Source: an uncultured Alistipes sp.
GTDB taxonomy: Bacteria; Bacteroidota; Bacteroidia; Bacteroidales; Rikenellaceae
Reading direction: 5' to 3'
Length of the DNA: 64,000 nt
NCBI GenBank assembly: GCA_944321955.1
Contig: CALUNG010000003.1
Coordinates: 62,001-126,000, forward strand
This document shows, in pieces, positions 55,322 to 63,977 of the stretch; the first letter of the stretch is position 1, and every line of letters begins with the position of its first letter. The notes under the pieces were generated by a model, which made no database searches, was not told the DNA's origin, and saw nothing but the letters and a program-made list of their open reading frames with translations. The position numbers and the translations under genes were made by a program.

Positions 55322-55711
55322 TTATACGCGACGACGATTCGGAGCACGACAACCGTTATGCGGCAGCGGAGTGACGTCGATGATCTCCATCACCTCGATA
55401 CCTGCTCCGTGGATCGTACGTACGGCCGATTCACGTCCCTGACCCGGACCCTTCACATATACCTTTACCTTGCGCAGTCCCATGTCGTAAGCAATCTTCG
55501 CGCAGTCGGCTGCGGCCGTCTGTGCTGCATAGGGAGTATTCTTCTTAGAACCGCGGAATCCCATCTTACCTGCCGACGACCAGCTGATAACCTCGCCGAC
55601 CTCGTTGGTAATCGAGATGATAACGTTGTTGAACGTCGAGTGTACGTAAGCCATACCCACGGCACCGACCTTGACAACCTTCTTCTTAACTGTTCCTGTT
55701 TTCTTTGCCAT
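55322..55711 (-). CDS. rpsK: 30S ribosomal protein S11
   Basis: 129 residues with the family core [39 protein letters not shown] and the C-terminal [17 protein letters not shown]. It lies on the 30S platform near the Shine-Dalgarno helix. Follows rpsM by 12 bases in the alpha-operon order. Nothing unusual. Confidence 0.98.
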   Translation of the reverse strand: MAKKTGTVKKKVVKVGAVGMAYVHSTFNNVIISITNEVGEVISWSSAGKMGFRGSKKNTPYAAQTAAADCAKIAYDMGLRKVKVYVKGPGQGRESAVRTIHGAGIEVMEIIDVTPLPHNGCRAPNRRRV

Positions 55712-55723
55712 AACTCTCTAATA

Positions 55724-56104
55724 TTACTTAGTTGCCTTTTTCTTGTTAGCGACCGTCTTCTTGCGTCCCTTGCGGGTACGGGCGTTGTTCTTGGTGCTCT
55801 GACCGCGAACCGGAAGACCCAGACGGTGACGGATGCCACGGTAGCAACCGATATCCATCAGACGCTTGATATTGAGTTGGACGAGCGAACGGCATTCGCC
55901 TTCGACCTTGATACCCATCTCGGATATGGCCGAACGGATGGCGCCGACCTGGTCATCGCTCCAGTCCTGTACTTTCACATCGTAGCTTATGCCACATTTG
56001 TCGAGAATCTTCTGTGCCGTGCTGCGGCCGATGCCGTAGATATAGGTCAGACCGATCTCGCCTCTTTTATTTTTTGGTAAATCTACACCGACTATACGTG
56101 CCAT
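55724..56104 (-). CDS. rpsM: 30S ribosomal protein S13
   Basis: 126 residues; contacts the A-site finger and P-site tRNA in the 30S head. Motifs: [24 protein letters not shown] and [28 protein letters not shown], with a basic tail. The gap to rpmJ is 36 bases. Confidence 0.98.
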   Translation of the reverse strand: MARIVGVDLPKNKRGEIGLTYIYGIGRSTAQKILDKCGISYDVKVQDWSDDQVGAIRSAISEMGIKVEGECRSLVQLNIKRLMDIGCYRGIRHRLGLPVRGQSTKNNARTRKGRKKTVANKKKATK

Positions 56105-56140
56105 AAATTTTCAATTTCTTTAATTCAATCGTTTAATAAT

Positions 56141-56257
56141 TTACCCTTGGCGCATTTTGAACTTGGGATTCTTCTTGCAAATGACGTAGAGCTTGCCCTT
56201 GCGTTTTACAATCTTGCAATCCTCGCTTCTCTTTTTGATTGATGCTTTTACTTTCAT
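56141..56257 (-). CDS. rpmJ: 50S ribosomal protein L36
   Basis: 38 residues, read from ATG 56257 to TAA 56143-56141 between infA and rpsM, its usual place. It reads [20 protein letters not shown] and continues with [18 protein letters not shown]. Only two of the four zinc-ribbon positions are Cys (14 and 27); the first Cys and the His are replaced, so zinc binding is probably lost or weak, as in other zinc-independent L36 forms. Confidence 0.95.
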   Translation of the reverse strand: MKVKASIKKRSEDCKIVKRKGKLYVICKKNPKFKMRQG

Positions 56258-56275
56258 GATTTTCAACCAATCTTG

Positions 56276-56494
56276 TTATTTGTACCTGAAGGATATGCGA
56301 CCCTTACTCAAATCGTAGGGGGTCATCTCCACTTTTACTTTATCTCCGGGCAGGATCTTGATGTAATGCATGCGCATCTTGCCCGAGATGTGGGCGGTAA
56401 TCACGTGACCGTTGTCCAGTTCGACGCGGAACATCGCGTTCGACAGGGCCTCGATTATCGTGCCGTCCATTTCAATAGCAGCCTGTTTTGCCAT
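56276..56494 (-). CDS. infA: Translation initiation factor IF-1
   Basis: 72 residues, OB fold, binds the 30S A site. Motifs: [46 protein letters not shown] in segments, ending in [13 protein letters not shown]. It starts six bases after map and is followed by rpmJ after 18 bases. Confidence 0.97.
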   Translation of the reverse strand: MAKQAAIEMDGTIIEALSNAMFRVELDNGHVITAHISGKMRMHYIKILPGDKVKVEMTPYDLSKGRISFRYK

Positions 56495-56500
56495 GGAGTT

Positions 56501-57274
56501 TCAATTATTAAGTGCCTGTTCGATTATACTGAAATCCGTCAGCACATCGGGTCCGTTCTTGCGGATCGCCACTGCGAATTCGAAATGCGCAGCCGGTTTT
56601 CTGTCGCGCGTACGGACTGTCCAGCCGTCGCGTTCGAAAACCACCGCCTTGTTACCCATCGTTATCATCGGTTCGATGCAGATGACCATGCCCTCGCGGA
56701 GCAACGGTCCCCTGCCGCGTGCGCCGTAGTTCGGTACACCCGGGTCCTCGTGCATTTTCCGACCCAGTCCGTGTCCTTCCAGTTCGCGCACAACGCCGTA
56801 GCCGAAGCTTTCGGCGTACTCTTGCACTGCCGCCGAGATATCGCCCACGCGATTTCCGGCCTTGGCCTGTGCAGTACCTTTGTAAAGAGCCTCTTTGGTG
56901 ACGGTGAGAAGTCGCTTAACTTCGTCGCTGACCTCTCCCACGGCAAACGTATATGCCGAATCACCAACAAACCCCTTCATAAACGTACACAAATCTACCG
57001 ACACGATGTCGCCATCCTTGATAACGTAATCCGACGGAATACCGTGAACCACCTGCTCGTTGACCGATATGCAGGTCGCGGCAGGATAGCCCTCGTAACC
57101 GAGACAAGGAGGAGTTGCGCCGTGAGAACGGATGAAATCTTCAGCGATTCTGTTCAGTTCCTTCGTCGTTATGCCGGGCTTGAGGTTGCGACCAACCTCC
57201 GCCAGCGTCTTGCTCACGAGAATATTGTTCTCGCGGAGCAACTCTATCTCGTCATCGGTCTTTAAGTATATCAT
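56501..57274 (-). CDS. map: Methionine aminopeptidase, type I
   Basis: 257 residues; removes the initiator Met from new proteins. Metal ligands: Asp in IVSVDLCTFMKG, Asp in GDSAYTFAVG, His in EGHGLGRKMHEDPG, Glu in VICIEPMITMG and Glu in PAAHFEFAVAI (the usual His after Glu is Phe-Ala here). It sits between secY and infA, a common arrangement in Bacteroidetes, 34 bases after secY. Confidence 0.96.
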   Translation of the reverse strand: MIYLKTDDEIELLRENNILVSKTLAEVGRNLKPGITTKELNRIAEDFIRSHGATPPCLGYEGYPAATCISVNEQVVHGIPSDYVIKDGDIVSVDLCTFMKGFVGDSAYTFAVGEVSDEVKRLLTVTKEALYKGTAQAKAGNRVGDISAAVQEYAESFGYGVVRELEGHGLGRKMHEDPGVPNYGARGRGPLLREGMVICIEPMITMGNKAVVFERDGWTVRTRDRKPAAHFEFAVAIRKNGPDVLTDFSIIEQALNN

Positions 57275-57308
57275 CTATTTACCAATAAATGAGCCCTTGA
57301 TAAAACTT

Positions 57309-58691
57309 TTAGTAGCGGCCCTGAATGCGGCCGGTCTTCATCAGACCGTCGTAGTGACGCATCAGGAGATGGCTTTCTATCTGCTTGAGAGTGTCGAGCA
57401 CCACGCCGACCATGATCAACAGCGACGTACCGCCGTAGAAGTAGGCGAACGACTGCTGAATGTTCAGGAACTTCATCGCCAGTGCCGGAAGAATCGACAC
57501 GATGGCAAGGAAGATCGAACCCGGAAGGGTGATTCTCGTCATGATGTTGTCGATGTAGGTAACGGTAGCCTTGCCGGGTTTTACGCCCGGGATGAAACCG
57601 CCGTTGCGCTTCATGTCGTCAGCCATCATTTGGGGGTTGATGATAATTGCGGTGTAGAAGTATGTGAACGCAATTACCAGGAATGCAAGCGTAATGTTGT
57701 ACCATACGCCGGTCATGTCGGCGAATGCGCCGGCGAAGCCCGGAGCTACCTTCTGGAACAGCATCGGGATGAACATCAGCGCCTGGGCGAAGATGATAGG
57801 CATCACGTTGGCGGCATTCATCTTGAGAGGAATGTACTGACGTACGCCTCCGTACTGCTTGTTACCCACGATACGCTTTGCATACTGCACGGGCACCTTG
57901 CGGACGGCCTGCACTACGGCGATCGTAGCCATGAAGACCAGGAACAGGAGCACCAGCTCGACGATGATCATGATCAAGCTGCCGTTCGAAGTGTTGAAGC
58001 GGGCGTTGACCTCTGCGAGCAGGGCGTGCGGCAGACGTGCGACGATACCGATCATGATGATGAGCGATACGCCGTTGCCGATACCCTTGTCGGTGATCTT
58101 CTCGCCCAGCCACATGATGAACATCGTGCCGGCGATCAGGATTACCGTCGCATAGGCGGTGAACATGAACGAGTTACCATACACGAACGCCTGCGGTACC
58201 TGGTGATACAGATTGGCCACGTATGTCGGTCCCTGAAGGAGCAACACGCCGATGGTCAGGAAACGGGTCCACTGGTTCATTTTGCGGCGGCCGCTCTCAC
58301 CCTCCTTCTGCATCTTCTGGAAGTAAGGTATCATGATACCCAACAGCTGGATGATGATCGAAGCGGTGATGTACGGCATTACACCGAGTGCGAATATCGC
58401 TGCATTGGCAAATGCACCGCCGGAGAATACGTTCAACAGACCAAGAAGGCTGTTGTTGTCCATCTGGCTTGCCAGTGCCGAACCCTCACCCAGAAGGTTG
58501 GGGTTGATACCCGGTATTACCACAAAACAACCCAAGCGATACACAAGAAGCAGGAGCAGCGTATAGCCTACGCGCTTGCGCAGCTCCTCGATCTTGTATA
58601 TGTTCTTGAGAGTTTCACGAAGCTTCTTGTTGGCTGCCAAGAGGGCTATGATAACCAAAAAGACAATGCCAACAATCAGATAACTTTTCAT
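57309..58691 (-). CDS. secY: SecY translocon subunit with an extra N-terminal hydrophobic helix
   Basis: 460 residues from the ATG at 58691 (a TTG lies two codons upstream). Core protein-conducting channel of the inner membrane. The usual N-terminus (LKNIYKIEELRKRVGYTLLLLLVYRLG) is preceded by about 25 residues with a hydrophobic run YLIVGIVFLVIIALLAA, which would be an eleventh membrane segment. The remaining ten helices look normal, including the plug region (PGINPNLLGEGSALAS) and the cytoplasmic loops with basic residues. No internal ATG would give a standard start, so the extension is probably translated. Confidence 0.96.
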   Translation of the reverse strand: MKSYLIVGIVFLVIIALLAANKKLRETLKNIYKIEELRKRVGYTLLLLLVYRLGCFVVIPGINPNLLGEGSALASQMDNNSLLGLLNVFSGGAFANAAIFALGVMPYITASIIIQLLGIMIPYFQKMQKEGESGRRKMNQWTRFLTIGVLLLQGPTYVANLYHQVPQAFVYGNSFMFTAYATVILIAGTMFIMWLGEKITDKGIGNGVSLIIMIGIVARLPHALLAEVNARFNTSNGSLIMIIVELVLLFLVFMATIAVVQAVRKVPVQYAKRIVGNKQYGGVRQYIPLKMNAANVMPIIFAQALMFIPMLFQKVAPGFAGAFADMTGVWYNITLAFLVIAFTYFYTAIIINPQMMADDMKRNGGFIPGVKPGKATVTYIDNIMTRITLPGSIFLAIVSILPALAMKFLNIQQSFAYFYGGTSLLIMVGVVLDTLKQIESHLLMRHYDGLMKTGRIQGRY

Positions 58692-58715
58692 AAACAATCA
58701 GGTTTTTCAGGTTTC

Positions 58716-59162
58716 TTACAATTTCTCCACGCTGCCGCCGGCTGCCGTGATTGCTGCTTCGGCACTCTTCGAGAATGCGTTGGCCGTAACCTTCAGAGCC
58801 TTGGTGAGAGAACCGTTGCCCAGAATCTTGACCTTGTCGTTCGACGATACGAAGCCCGCGGCCACCAGGGTCTCGAGATTCACTTCGGTCAGGTTTTTCT
58901 TTGCTGCCAGCTCCTCGAGAGTCGACAGGTTGATGGGCTTGAACTCGACTCTCTTCAGATTCGTGAAGCCGAACTTCGGCAGACGACGCTGCAACGGCAT
59001 CTGACCTCCTTCGAATCCCAGCTTGCGGGAGTAACCCGAACGCGACTGCGCACCCTTGTTACCGCGAGTCGCATATCCGCCGTGGCCCGAACCTGCACCG
59101 CGTCCGATACGTTTGTCATGGTGAGTCGAACCCTTTGCGGGTTTGAGATTATTGAGTTCCAT
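58716..59162 (-). CDS. rplO: 50S ribosomal protein L15
   Basis: 148 residues. The N-terminal glycine/arginine-rich arm (GSTHHDKRIGRGAGSGHGGY) and FEGGQMPLQRRLPKFGF are diagnostic. Located between rpmD and secY as in most bacteria, with two bases to rpmD. Confidence 0.98.
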   Translation of the reverse strand: MELNNLKPAKGSTHHDKRIGRGAGSGHGGYATRGNKGAQSRSGYSRKLGFEGGQMPLQRRLPKFGFTNLKRVEFKPINLSTLEELAAKKNLTEVNLETLVAAGFVSSNDKVKILGNGSLTKALKVTANAFSKSAEAAITAAGGSVEKL

Positions 59163-59164
59163 TG

Positions 59165-59398
59165 TTATTCCTCCTCTTTCTTAGTTGTTTCACTTACTTT
59201 GGCGGTCTTGGCACCCTCGGCGACAACCTCTACCTTGACGAGGTGGTTGACGCGCTCCAGCATGCCCTTGATGACTGCCGAATCCTCATGCTCGACGCTG
59301 CGGTTGATTTTCTTCAGACCCAGAGCATCGAGATTCTTGCGCTGCTGTGCGGTTGCACCTATGCGGCTTTTGATCTGTGTAATCTTCAATGTAGCCAT
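59165..59398 (-). CDS. rpmD: 50S ribosomal protein L30
   Basis: 77 residues. The first ~58 residues are the complete L30 fold (LKITQIKSRIGATAQQRKNL; VEHEDSAVIKGMLERVNHLV). The last ~17 residues are a charged extension (KTAKVSETTKKEEE) not found in the short E. coli form. Confidence 0.96.
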   Translation of the reverse strand: MATLKITQIKSRIGATAQQRKNLDALGLKKINRSVEHEDSAVIKGMLERVNHLVKVEVVAEGAKTAKVSETTKKEEE

Positions 59399-59411
59399 AG
59401 TCGTTCAGAAA

Positions 59412-59930
59412 TTAACCGTTAAAAACCTGGTTGAGCGATATTCCGCGAACCTGAGCCACGCTGCGGGCGTCGCGCAGTTCGCACAGGGCGCCTACGGTTG
59501 CCTTTACGAGGTTGTGGGGGTTCGACGAGCCCTTGCTCTTTGCGAGCACGTTCTTCACGCCTACCGACTCGAGGACGGCACGCATGGCACCTCCGGCGAT
59601 GATACCGGTACCGGGTGCGGCAGGACGAATCATTACCAGCGAACCGCCGAAACGCTTCTCCTGCTTGTGGGGAATCGTACCGTTGATTACCGGGATCTTA
59701 ACGAGGTTCTTCTTGGCATCCTCGACTCCCTTCGAGATGGCGGCCGTAACTTCCGATGCCTTGCCCAGGCCGTAGCCTACGACACCGTTCTCGTTGCCGA
59801 CTACCACGATAGCCGAGAAGCTGAATGTACGACCTCCCTTTGTTACCTTGGTAACACGCTGTATGCTTACGAGTCTGTCCTTAAGCTCGAGGTCGCTTGT
59901 GCGTACTTTCTTTATGTTAGTATTTGACAT
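59412..59930 (-). CDS. rpsE: 30S ribosomal protein S5
   Basis: 172 residues. [20 protein letters not shown] marks the dsRNA-binding N domain and [19 protein letters not shown] the C domain. It contributes to decoding fidelity and mRNA entry. Overlaps no neighbour; 13 bases precede rpmD. Confidence 0.98.
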   Translation of the reverse strand: MSNTNIKKVRTSDLELKDRLVSIQRVTKVTKGGRTFSFSAIVVVGNENGVVGYGLGKASEVTAAISKGVEDAKKNLVKIPVINGTIPHKQEKRFGGSLVMIRPAAPGTGIIAGGAMRAVLESVGVKNVLAKSKGSSNPHNLVKATVGALCELRDARSVAQVRGISLNQVFNG

Positions 59931-59936
59931 ATCGCT

Positions 59937-60299
59937 TTAGAATTTAAGACCGCCTTCGCGTGCGGCGTCGGCCAACATTTTAACTCTTCCGTGATAGAGG
60001 TAGCCGTTACGGTCGAATGCGACGGCCGAAATTCCTTTGGCTGCGGCGTTCTTGGCGGCGAGCTTGCCTACCAGTGCTGCAACTTCACTCTTGTTCTTGC
60101 CTGCAGCCTCTGCCGCAACCTCCTTGTCCAAGGACGATGCTGCTGCTAAAGTAACGCCTGCAAGGTCATCTATGAACTGTACGTAGATCTGCTTGTTGCT
60201 GCGGAATACAGTCATACGGGGACGCTCCGATGTGCCGCTTACGATCTTGCGGATACGCATCTTGATCCTCTCTCTTCTTTCTATCTTATTCAATGACAT
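59937..60299 (-). CDS. rplR: 50S ribosomal protein L18
   Basis: 120 residues; binds 5S rRNA in the central protuberance. Motifs: [27 protein letters not shown] and the closing [19 protein letters not shown]. Six bases separate it from rpsE. Confidence 0.98.
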   Translation of the reverse strand: MSLNKIERRERIKMRIRKIVSGTSERPRMTVFRSNKQIYVQFIDDLAGVTLAAASSLDKEVAAEAAGKNKSEVAALVGKLAAKNAAAKGISAVAFDRNGYLYHGRVKMLADAAREGGLKF

Positions 60300-60317
60300 A
60301 ACTTGACTTGTGTTTTA

Positions 60318-60905
60318 CTATTTAGCATTTGCAGACTTTCCTGCCTTACGACGTATCTGTTCGCCTACGAACTTGATACCCTTGCCCTTGTACGGTTCGG
60401 GCTTGCGCAGCGAGCGGATCTTGGCTGCAACCTGGCCGATGAGCTGTTTGTCGCAGCTCTTGAGTGTTACTATCGGGTTACCCTTCTTCTCGGTTACGGC
60501 CGTAGCGGTAACTTCGGGAGGAAGCTGGAGATAGGTATCGTGCGAATAGCCGAGGCTCATCTCGAGAACGTTGCCCTTGACTTCGGCCTTGAAACCTACA
60601 CCTACGAGTTCCTGTTTGATCTCATAGCCTTTCGAGACTCCGATGACCATGTTGTTGATGAGTGCGCGATAGAGTCCGTGCATCGAACGATGACGCGGCT
60701 GATTGGTCGGGCGTGTCACGAACACTGCGGGGATCTCCTTTTCGGTCTCCTTCTCCTTGTGCGTGCCAACTTCAACTTTGATGTCCGAGTCTACCTTCTG
60801 GCTCAGTGTACCAAGTGGCCCTTTCACGCTTACCGTGTTGTCGGGTGCTACCGTGACGGTTACTCCGGCAGGCAAGTTTACAGGTAATTTACCAATTCTT
60901 GACAT
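60318..60905 (-). CDS. rplF: 50S ribosomal protein L6
   Basis: 195 residues, near the factor-binding site of the 50S subunit. MSRIGKLPVNLPAGVTVTV starts the protein and GQVAAKIRSLRKPEPYKGKG is the C-terminal RNA-binding signature. It is slightly longer than the usual ~180 owing to an insert around KEKETEKEIPAVFVT. Eighteen bases follow to rplR. Confidence 0.97.
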   Translation of the reverse strand: MSRIGKLPVNLPAGVTVTVAPDNTVSVKGPLGTLSQKVDSDIKVEVGTHKEKETEKEIPAVFVTRPTNQPRHRSMHGLYRALINNMVIGVSKGYEIKQELVGVGFKAEVKGNVLEMSLGYSHDTYLQLPPEVTATAVTEKKGNPIVTLKSCDKQLIGQVAAKIRSLRKPEPYKGKGIKFVGEQIRRKAGKSANAK

Positions 60906-60923
60906 TGTGTTTGGATTTTAACA

Positions 60924-61322
60924 TTAATAGATATAGCACAATACTTCGCCGCCAACGTTCTCCTGACGTGCCTTGGCATCGGTCATGATGCCCTTCGACG
61001 TCGACAGGATGGCGATACCCAGACCGTTGAGTACGCGAGGCATGTTGGCCACCGATGCATACTGACGAAGACCGGGACGGCTTACACGCTTCAAATCCTT
61101 GATGGCGTTGCTCTTGGTGGCTGCATCCCACTTGAGAGCGATCTTGATGACGGGGTGACCTTTGGCGTCACTGTCGAACTTGTAGGCAAGGATGTATCCC
61201 TGCTCATAGAGAATCTTAGTGATTTCCTGCTTAATTTTTGAGCCAGGAGCTTCAACCACTTTGTGGTTGGCTTTCACTGCGTTTCTAATTCTCGTTAAAA
61301 AATCCGCAATTGGATCTGTCAT
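60924..61322 (-). CDS. rpsH: 30S ribosomal protein S8
   Basis: 132 residues. MTDPIADFLTRIRNAVKANH, RPGLRQYASV and the C-terminal GIAILSTSKGIMTDAKARQ are diagnostic. It is the first gene after the 1.08-kb gap in the cluster and has its own promoter, with a leader of about 100 bases. In E. coli S8 represses the spc operon through a site near rplE; whether the leader here is a target cannot be told. Confidence 0.97.
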   Translation of the reverse strand: MTDPIADFLTRIRNAVKANHKVVEAPGSKIKQEITKILYEQGYILAYKFDSDAKGHPVIKIALKWDAATKSNAIKDLKRVSRPGLRQYASVANMPRVLNGLGIAILSTSKGIMTDAKARQENVGGEVLCYIY

Positions 61323-61430
61323 AACTGTAATGAATTAAAAGTTAAAAATTAATTGTAAATGCGTCCTTTCCACCTCACTCTCAGGGGTTAACGCCCTTTG
61401 CGGGAAGGCATAAAGTCCACATAAAGCCCA

Positions 61431-61463
61431 CAAAGATAAGAATTTTCCCGCAAACATGTGCAA
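61431..61463 (-). promoter_or_regulatory. Promoter TTG-N22-TATCTTTG ahead of rpsH
   Basis: On the minus strand TTG (61463-61461) is 22 bases from a perfect TATCTTTG (61438-61431). It would restart transcription of rpsH and the downstream cluster after the terminator beyond rpsN, with a leader of about 100 bases. Confidence 0.6.
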
Positions 61464-62316
61464 TTGTCGGCACATCATGTTTTTGTGATCCAACCCTTTC
61501 GTGAAGGTTGCCTATCAAGCTCCGAGGTACAATGATTGCGGGATTTATGGTCTGATCCGGCACCATGCCACAGCCACGTCAAATGCCTTATAATATGTTG
61601 AATATCTTTATATTATGCAATATACAGACTGTCTATTTTCATCTGGTTGCATGCCTTTTCATAGTGTAAACTGGAGGTCGCAAACAGCAGTAAAAAAGTA
61701 ATATTTTTTCGCTATCACGGAAATTTAGGACATTTTTAGCGTAATATAGAACATTTTTTGCTCTTGTCGTAAAAAGGCTTGTATGTTCATGAAAATACCG
61801 TTTGATCAGACTGGTCACAACCGTTGCATGCGAGCTGCTCCGCACGCGGTATAATGAAGAGCGAGTCTCCGCAGAGTGACTTTTATATTCCGTCAAGAGG
61901 GCCAGCTTTCATGCATCTGTGACGCAGAGACCCGCCAACCGTAAAGCATCCATACGAACGCCGTATACGCGGCAAAAGCAGAGCAACAAACAAGGGTTCA
62001 CTGCATCCTGCGACAGAATCACCGTCAAACGGGTGTGGCGTCAAAATCAAAAGAGTTCGCCAATATCGGGATCATCACGACAGGAATCGACTACGAGATA
62101 AGGCGGCCACGACTGCGAGGCGGGACTGCCGCAACAGAAAAAGAATATCGCCGCAACCGAACGACAAGATCGCAACGACTGCGAAGCAAGGCGGCCACGA
62201 CTGCACGACAAGATCATCACGACTGCGGTGAGACTGTCTCGACTGAAGGGAAGATCATCATGGCTGCGAAGCGATGCTGCCTCGCCTTTCAATCGCGGAA
62301 GGTCCAGCCCGGACGC
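61464..62316. other. Non-coding insertion inside the spc ribosomal cluster
   Basis: No convincing gene is seen on either strand. The part nearest rpsH is ordinary unique sequence. About 61580-61790 is AT-rich with three T tracts (61704-61709, 61733-61737, 61753-61759), two of them inside a near-repeat GACATTTTTAGC/GAACATTTTTTGC. The part from 62069 is a cluster of short repeats. Frames of 60-102 codons exist, but they have unusual composition and no recognisable motif. The adjacent operon genes are otherwise contiguous, so this is an interruption of a normally unbroken order. Confidence 0.6.
62069..62270. repeat. Cluster of six imperfect ~16-base repeats around CACGACTGCGAAGC
   Basis: Variants begin near 62069 (ATCATCACGACAGG), 62104 (CGGCCACGACTGCGAGGC), 62168 (ATCGCAACGACTGCGAAGC), 62192 (CGGCCACGACTGCACGAC), 62213 (ATCATCACGACTGCGGTG) and 62254 (ATCATCATGGCTGCGAAGC). 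Copies are in the same orientation with irregular spacing, so this is not a CRISPR array or a simple tandem repeat. Confidence 0.55.
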
Positions 62317-62354
62317 AAAAAAATACGAGACCCGCCGACTTGAATCGACGGGTC
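62317..62354 (-). terminator. Terminator after rpsN, inside the ribosomal cluster
   Basis: Arms GACCCGCCGA (62329-62338) and TCGACGGGTC (62345-62354) followed on the minus strand by a TATTTTTTT run. A second small hairpin GTCCGTC/GACGGAC (62370-62387) lies between it and the rpsN stop. Transcription from the upstream ribosomal genes probably ends here. Confidence 0.75.
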
Positions 62355-62403
62355 ACGTTATCGGATACCGTCCGTCATACGACGGACAGTTACACTTCGA
62401 CTG

Positions 62404-62700
62404 CTACCAGCTTGCCTTCTTAACGCCCGGGATAAGACCGTTCGAAGCCATCTCGCGGAACTGGATACGGCTGATACCGAACTGGCGGATATATCCCTTC
62501 GGACGACCCGTAAGCTTGCAACGGTTGTGCTGACGGATAGGATTGGAGTTGCGCGGAAGTTTCGAAAGGGCAATCCATGCCTCTTCGTGATCCATCTCGC
62601 CGCTCTTTACCTTGGCAGCAATCTCCTCACGCTTGTGGGCGTAACGCTTTGCGAGTTTCGCACGCTTTACCTCGCGTGCCTTCATTGACTCTTTTGCCAT
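62404..62700 (-). CDS. rpsN: 30S ribosomal protein S14
   Basis: 98 residues, the long zinc-independent form (no CxxC pairs). [20 protein letters not shown] and [21 protein letters not shown] are diagnostic. It is three bases after rplE and is the last gene before the internal terminator. Confidence 0.97.
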   Translation of the reverse strand: MAKESMKAREVKRAKLAKRYAHKREEIAAKVKSGEMDHEEAWIALSKLPRNSNPIRQHNRCKLTGRPKGYIRQFGISRIQFREMASNGLIPGVKKASW

Positions 62701-62703
62701 AGC

Positions 62704-63264
62704 TTATTGGTTCTTTTTTGCGTTTTTGAAAGGCAGACCGAACTTGCTCAGAAGCGAATAGGCCTCTTCGTCGGTCTTGGCCGATGTTACGAAAGTTATC
62801 TCCATACCGAAGATCTTGGTGATCTTGTCGATATCGATCTCGGGGAAGATGATCTGCTCGGCAACGCCAAGGGTGTAGTTGCCCTGGCCGTCGAACTTCT
62901 CGTTGATACCCTTGAAGTCGCGGATACGCGGCAGGGCTACGGCGATCAGACGCTCGAGGAACTCGTACATGCGATCCGAACGGAGCGTTACACGCACACC
63001 GATAGGCATGCCCTTACGCAGTTTGAAGTTCGAAATATCCTTGCGGGACTTCGTCTGTACGGCCTTCTGACCGGTGATCAAGGTAAGCTCCTCCTGAGCC
63101 ACTTCGATAAGCTTCTTATCCGAGATGGCCTGACCCATACCCTGGTTGATAACAATCTTCTCGAGTTTCGGGCACTGCATTACGCTCGTGTAACCGAACT
63201 CCTTCATAAGGGCAGGAACGATCTGCTCCTTATACTGTGTCTTGAGTGTTGGAACGTATGCCAT
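62704..63264 (-). CDS. rplE: 50S ribosomal protein L5
   Basis: 186 residues; binds 5S rRNA and contacts P-site t[24 protein letters not shown] and the central [24 protein letters not shown] are typical. Its ATG shares one base with the rplX stop, so translation is coupled. Confidence 0.98.
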   Translation of the reverse strand: MAYVPTLKTQYKEQIVPALMKEFGYTSVMQCPKLEKIVINQGMGQAISDKKLIEVAQEELTLITGQKAVQTKSRKDISNFKLRKGMPIGVRVTLRSDRMYEFLERLIAVALPRIRDFKGINEKFDGQGNYTLGVAEQIIFPEIDIDKITKIFGMEITFVTSAKTDEEAYSLLSKFGLPFKNAKKNQ

Positions 63265-63587
63265 TACTTGATCTCCTCCCCTGATTTTTTAGCGTAACGA
63301 ACTAATTTGCCTTCTGCATTGGCCTTGCGACCGATTCTCGTCGGCTTCCCGCTCTTGGGATCGAGCACCTGCAGATTCGAGATATGTATCGGAGCCTCCT
63401 GCTCGACGATACCTCCCTGAGGATTCTTTGCATTGGGCTTGGTGGCCTTCTTGCAAATGTTGACGCCCTCGACGATTGCACGCTGCTTGTCGACGTCGAC
63501 CTTCAGGACTTTACCCTGCTGGCCTTTGCCGTCACCGGCAATGACGTAAACCATATCCCCTTTCTTGATATGTAATTTCACTGACAT
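63264..63587 (-). CDS. rplX: 50S ribosomal protein L24
   Basis: 107 residues from the ATG at 63587. The frame extends further upstream into rplN, but [27 protein letters not shown] is the normal start with its KOW motif. It initiates 50S assembly near the tunnel exit. The stop overlaps the rplE start by one base. Confidence 0.96.
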   Translation of the reverse strand: MSVKLHIKKGDMVYVIAGDGKGQQGKVLKVDVDKQRAIVEGVNICKKATKPNAKNPQGGIVEQEAPIHISNLQVLDPKSGKPTRIGRKANAEGKLVRYAKKSGEEIK

Positions 63588-63609
63588 ATTCGTAATCTGT
63601 TTTTTGTTA

Positions 63610-63975
63610 TTACAATACTTCAGGTGCAAGGGAGATAATCTTCATATACTGGTCACGAAGCTCACGGGCTACAGGGCCGAATATACGAGTACCGCGCATT
63701 TCACCTTGGTTGTTGAGCAGCACGACGGCATTGTCGTCGAAACGAATGTAAGAACCGTTCGCACGTCTGATCTCCTTGGTCGTTCTGACCACAACCGCCT
63801 TCGATACGGCACCCTTCTTGATGTCGCCCGACGGGGTTGCGCTCTTGACCGCTACCACGATTTTATCGCCGATAGATGCGTAGCGGCGCTTCGTGCCACC
63901 AAGCACACGAATGCAAAGAACCTCCTTCGCACCGCTGTTATCGGCTACTACAAGTCTACTTTCTTGCTGTATCAT
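63610..63975 (-). CDS. rplN: 50S ribosomal protein L14
   Basis: 121 residues: [27 protein letters not shown] and the closing [17 protein letters not shown] are diagnostic. It lies at the subunit interface and binds ribosome silencing factor in many bacteria. Twenty-two bases precede the rplX start. Confidence 0.98.
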   Translation of the reverse strand: MIQQESRLVVADNSGAKEVLCIRVLGGTKRRYASIGDKIVVAVKSATPSGDIKKGAVSKAVVVRTTKEIRRANGSYIRFDDNAVVLLNNQGEMRGTRIFGPVARELRDQYMKIISLAPEVL

Positions 63976-63977
63976 AA

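Noticed and set aside
61639..61896. 85-codon minus-strand frame inside the ribosomal interval
   Set aside because: It overlaps AT-tract repeats that explain its repeated AKNVL segments, has no ATG-promoter arrangement and no motif.
62069..62270. CRISPR array in the ribosomal interval
   Set aside because: Repeats are only ~16 bases, degenerate and irregularly spaced, and no cas gene is present.
62035..62343. 102-codon plus-strand frame inside the ribosomal interval
   Set aside because: It begins with GTG, runs through the short repeats and the terminator hairpin, and has a strongly basic, unstructured composition.
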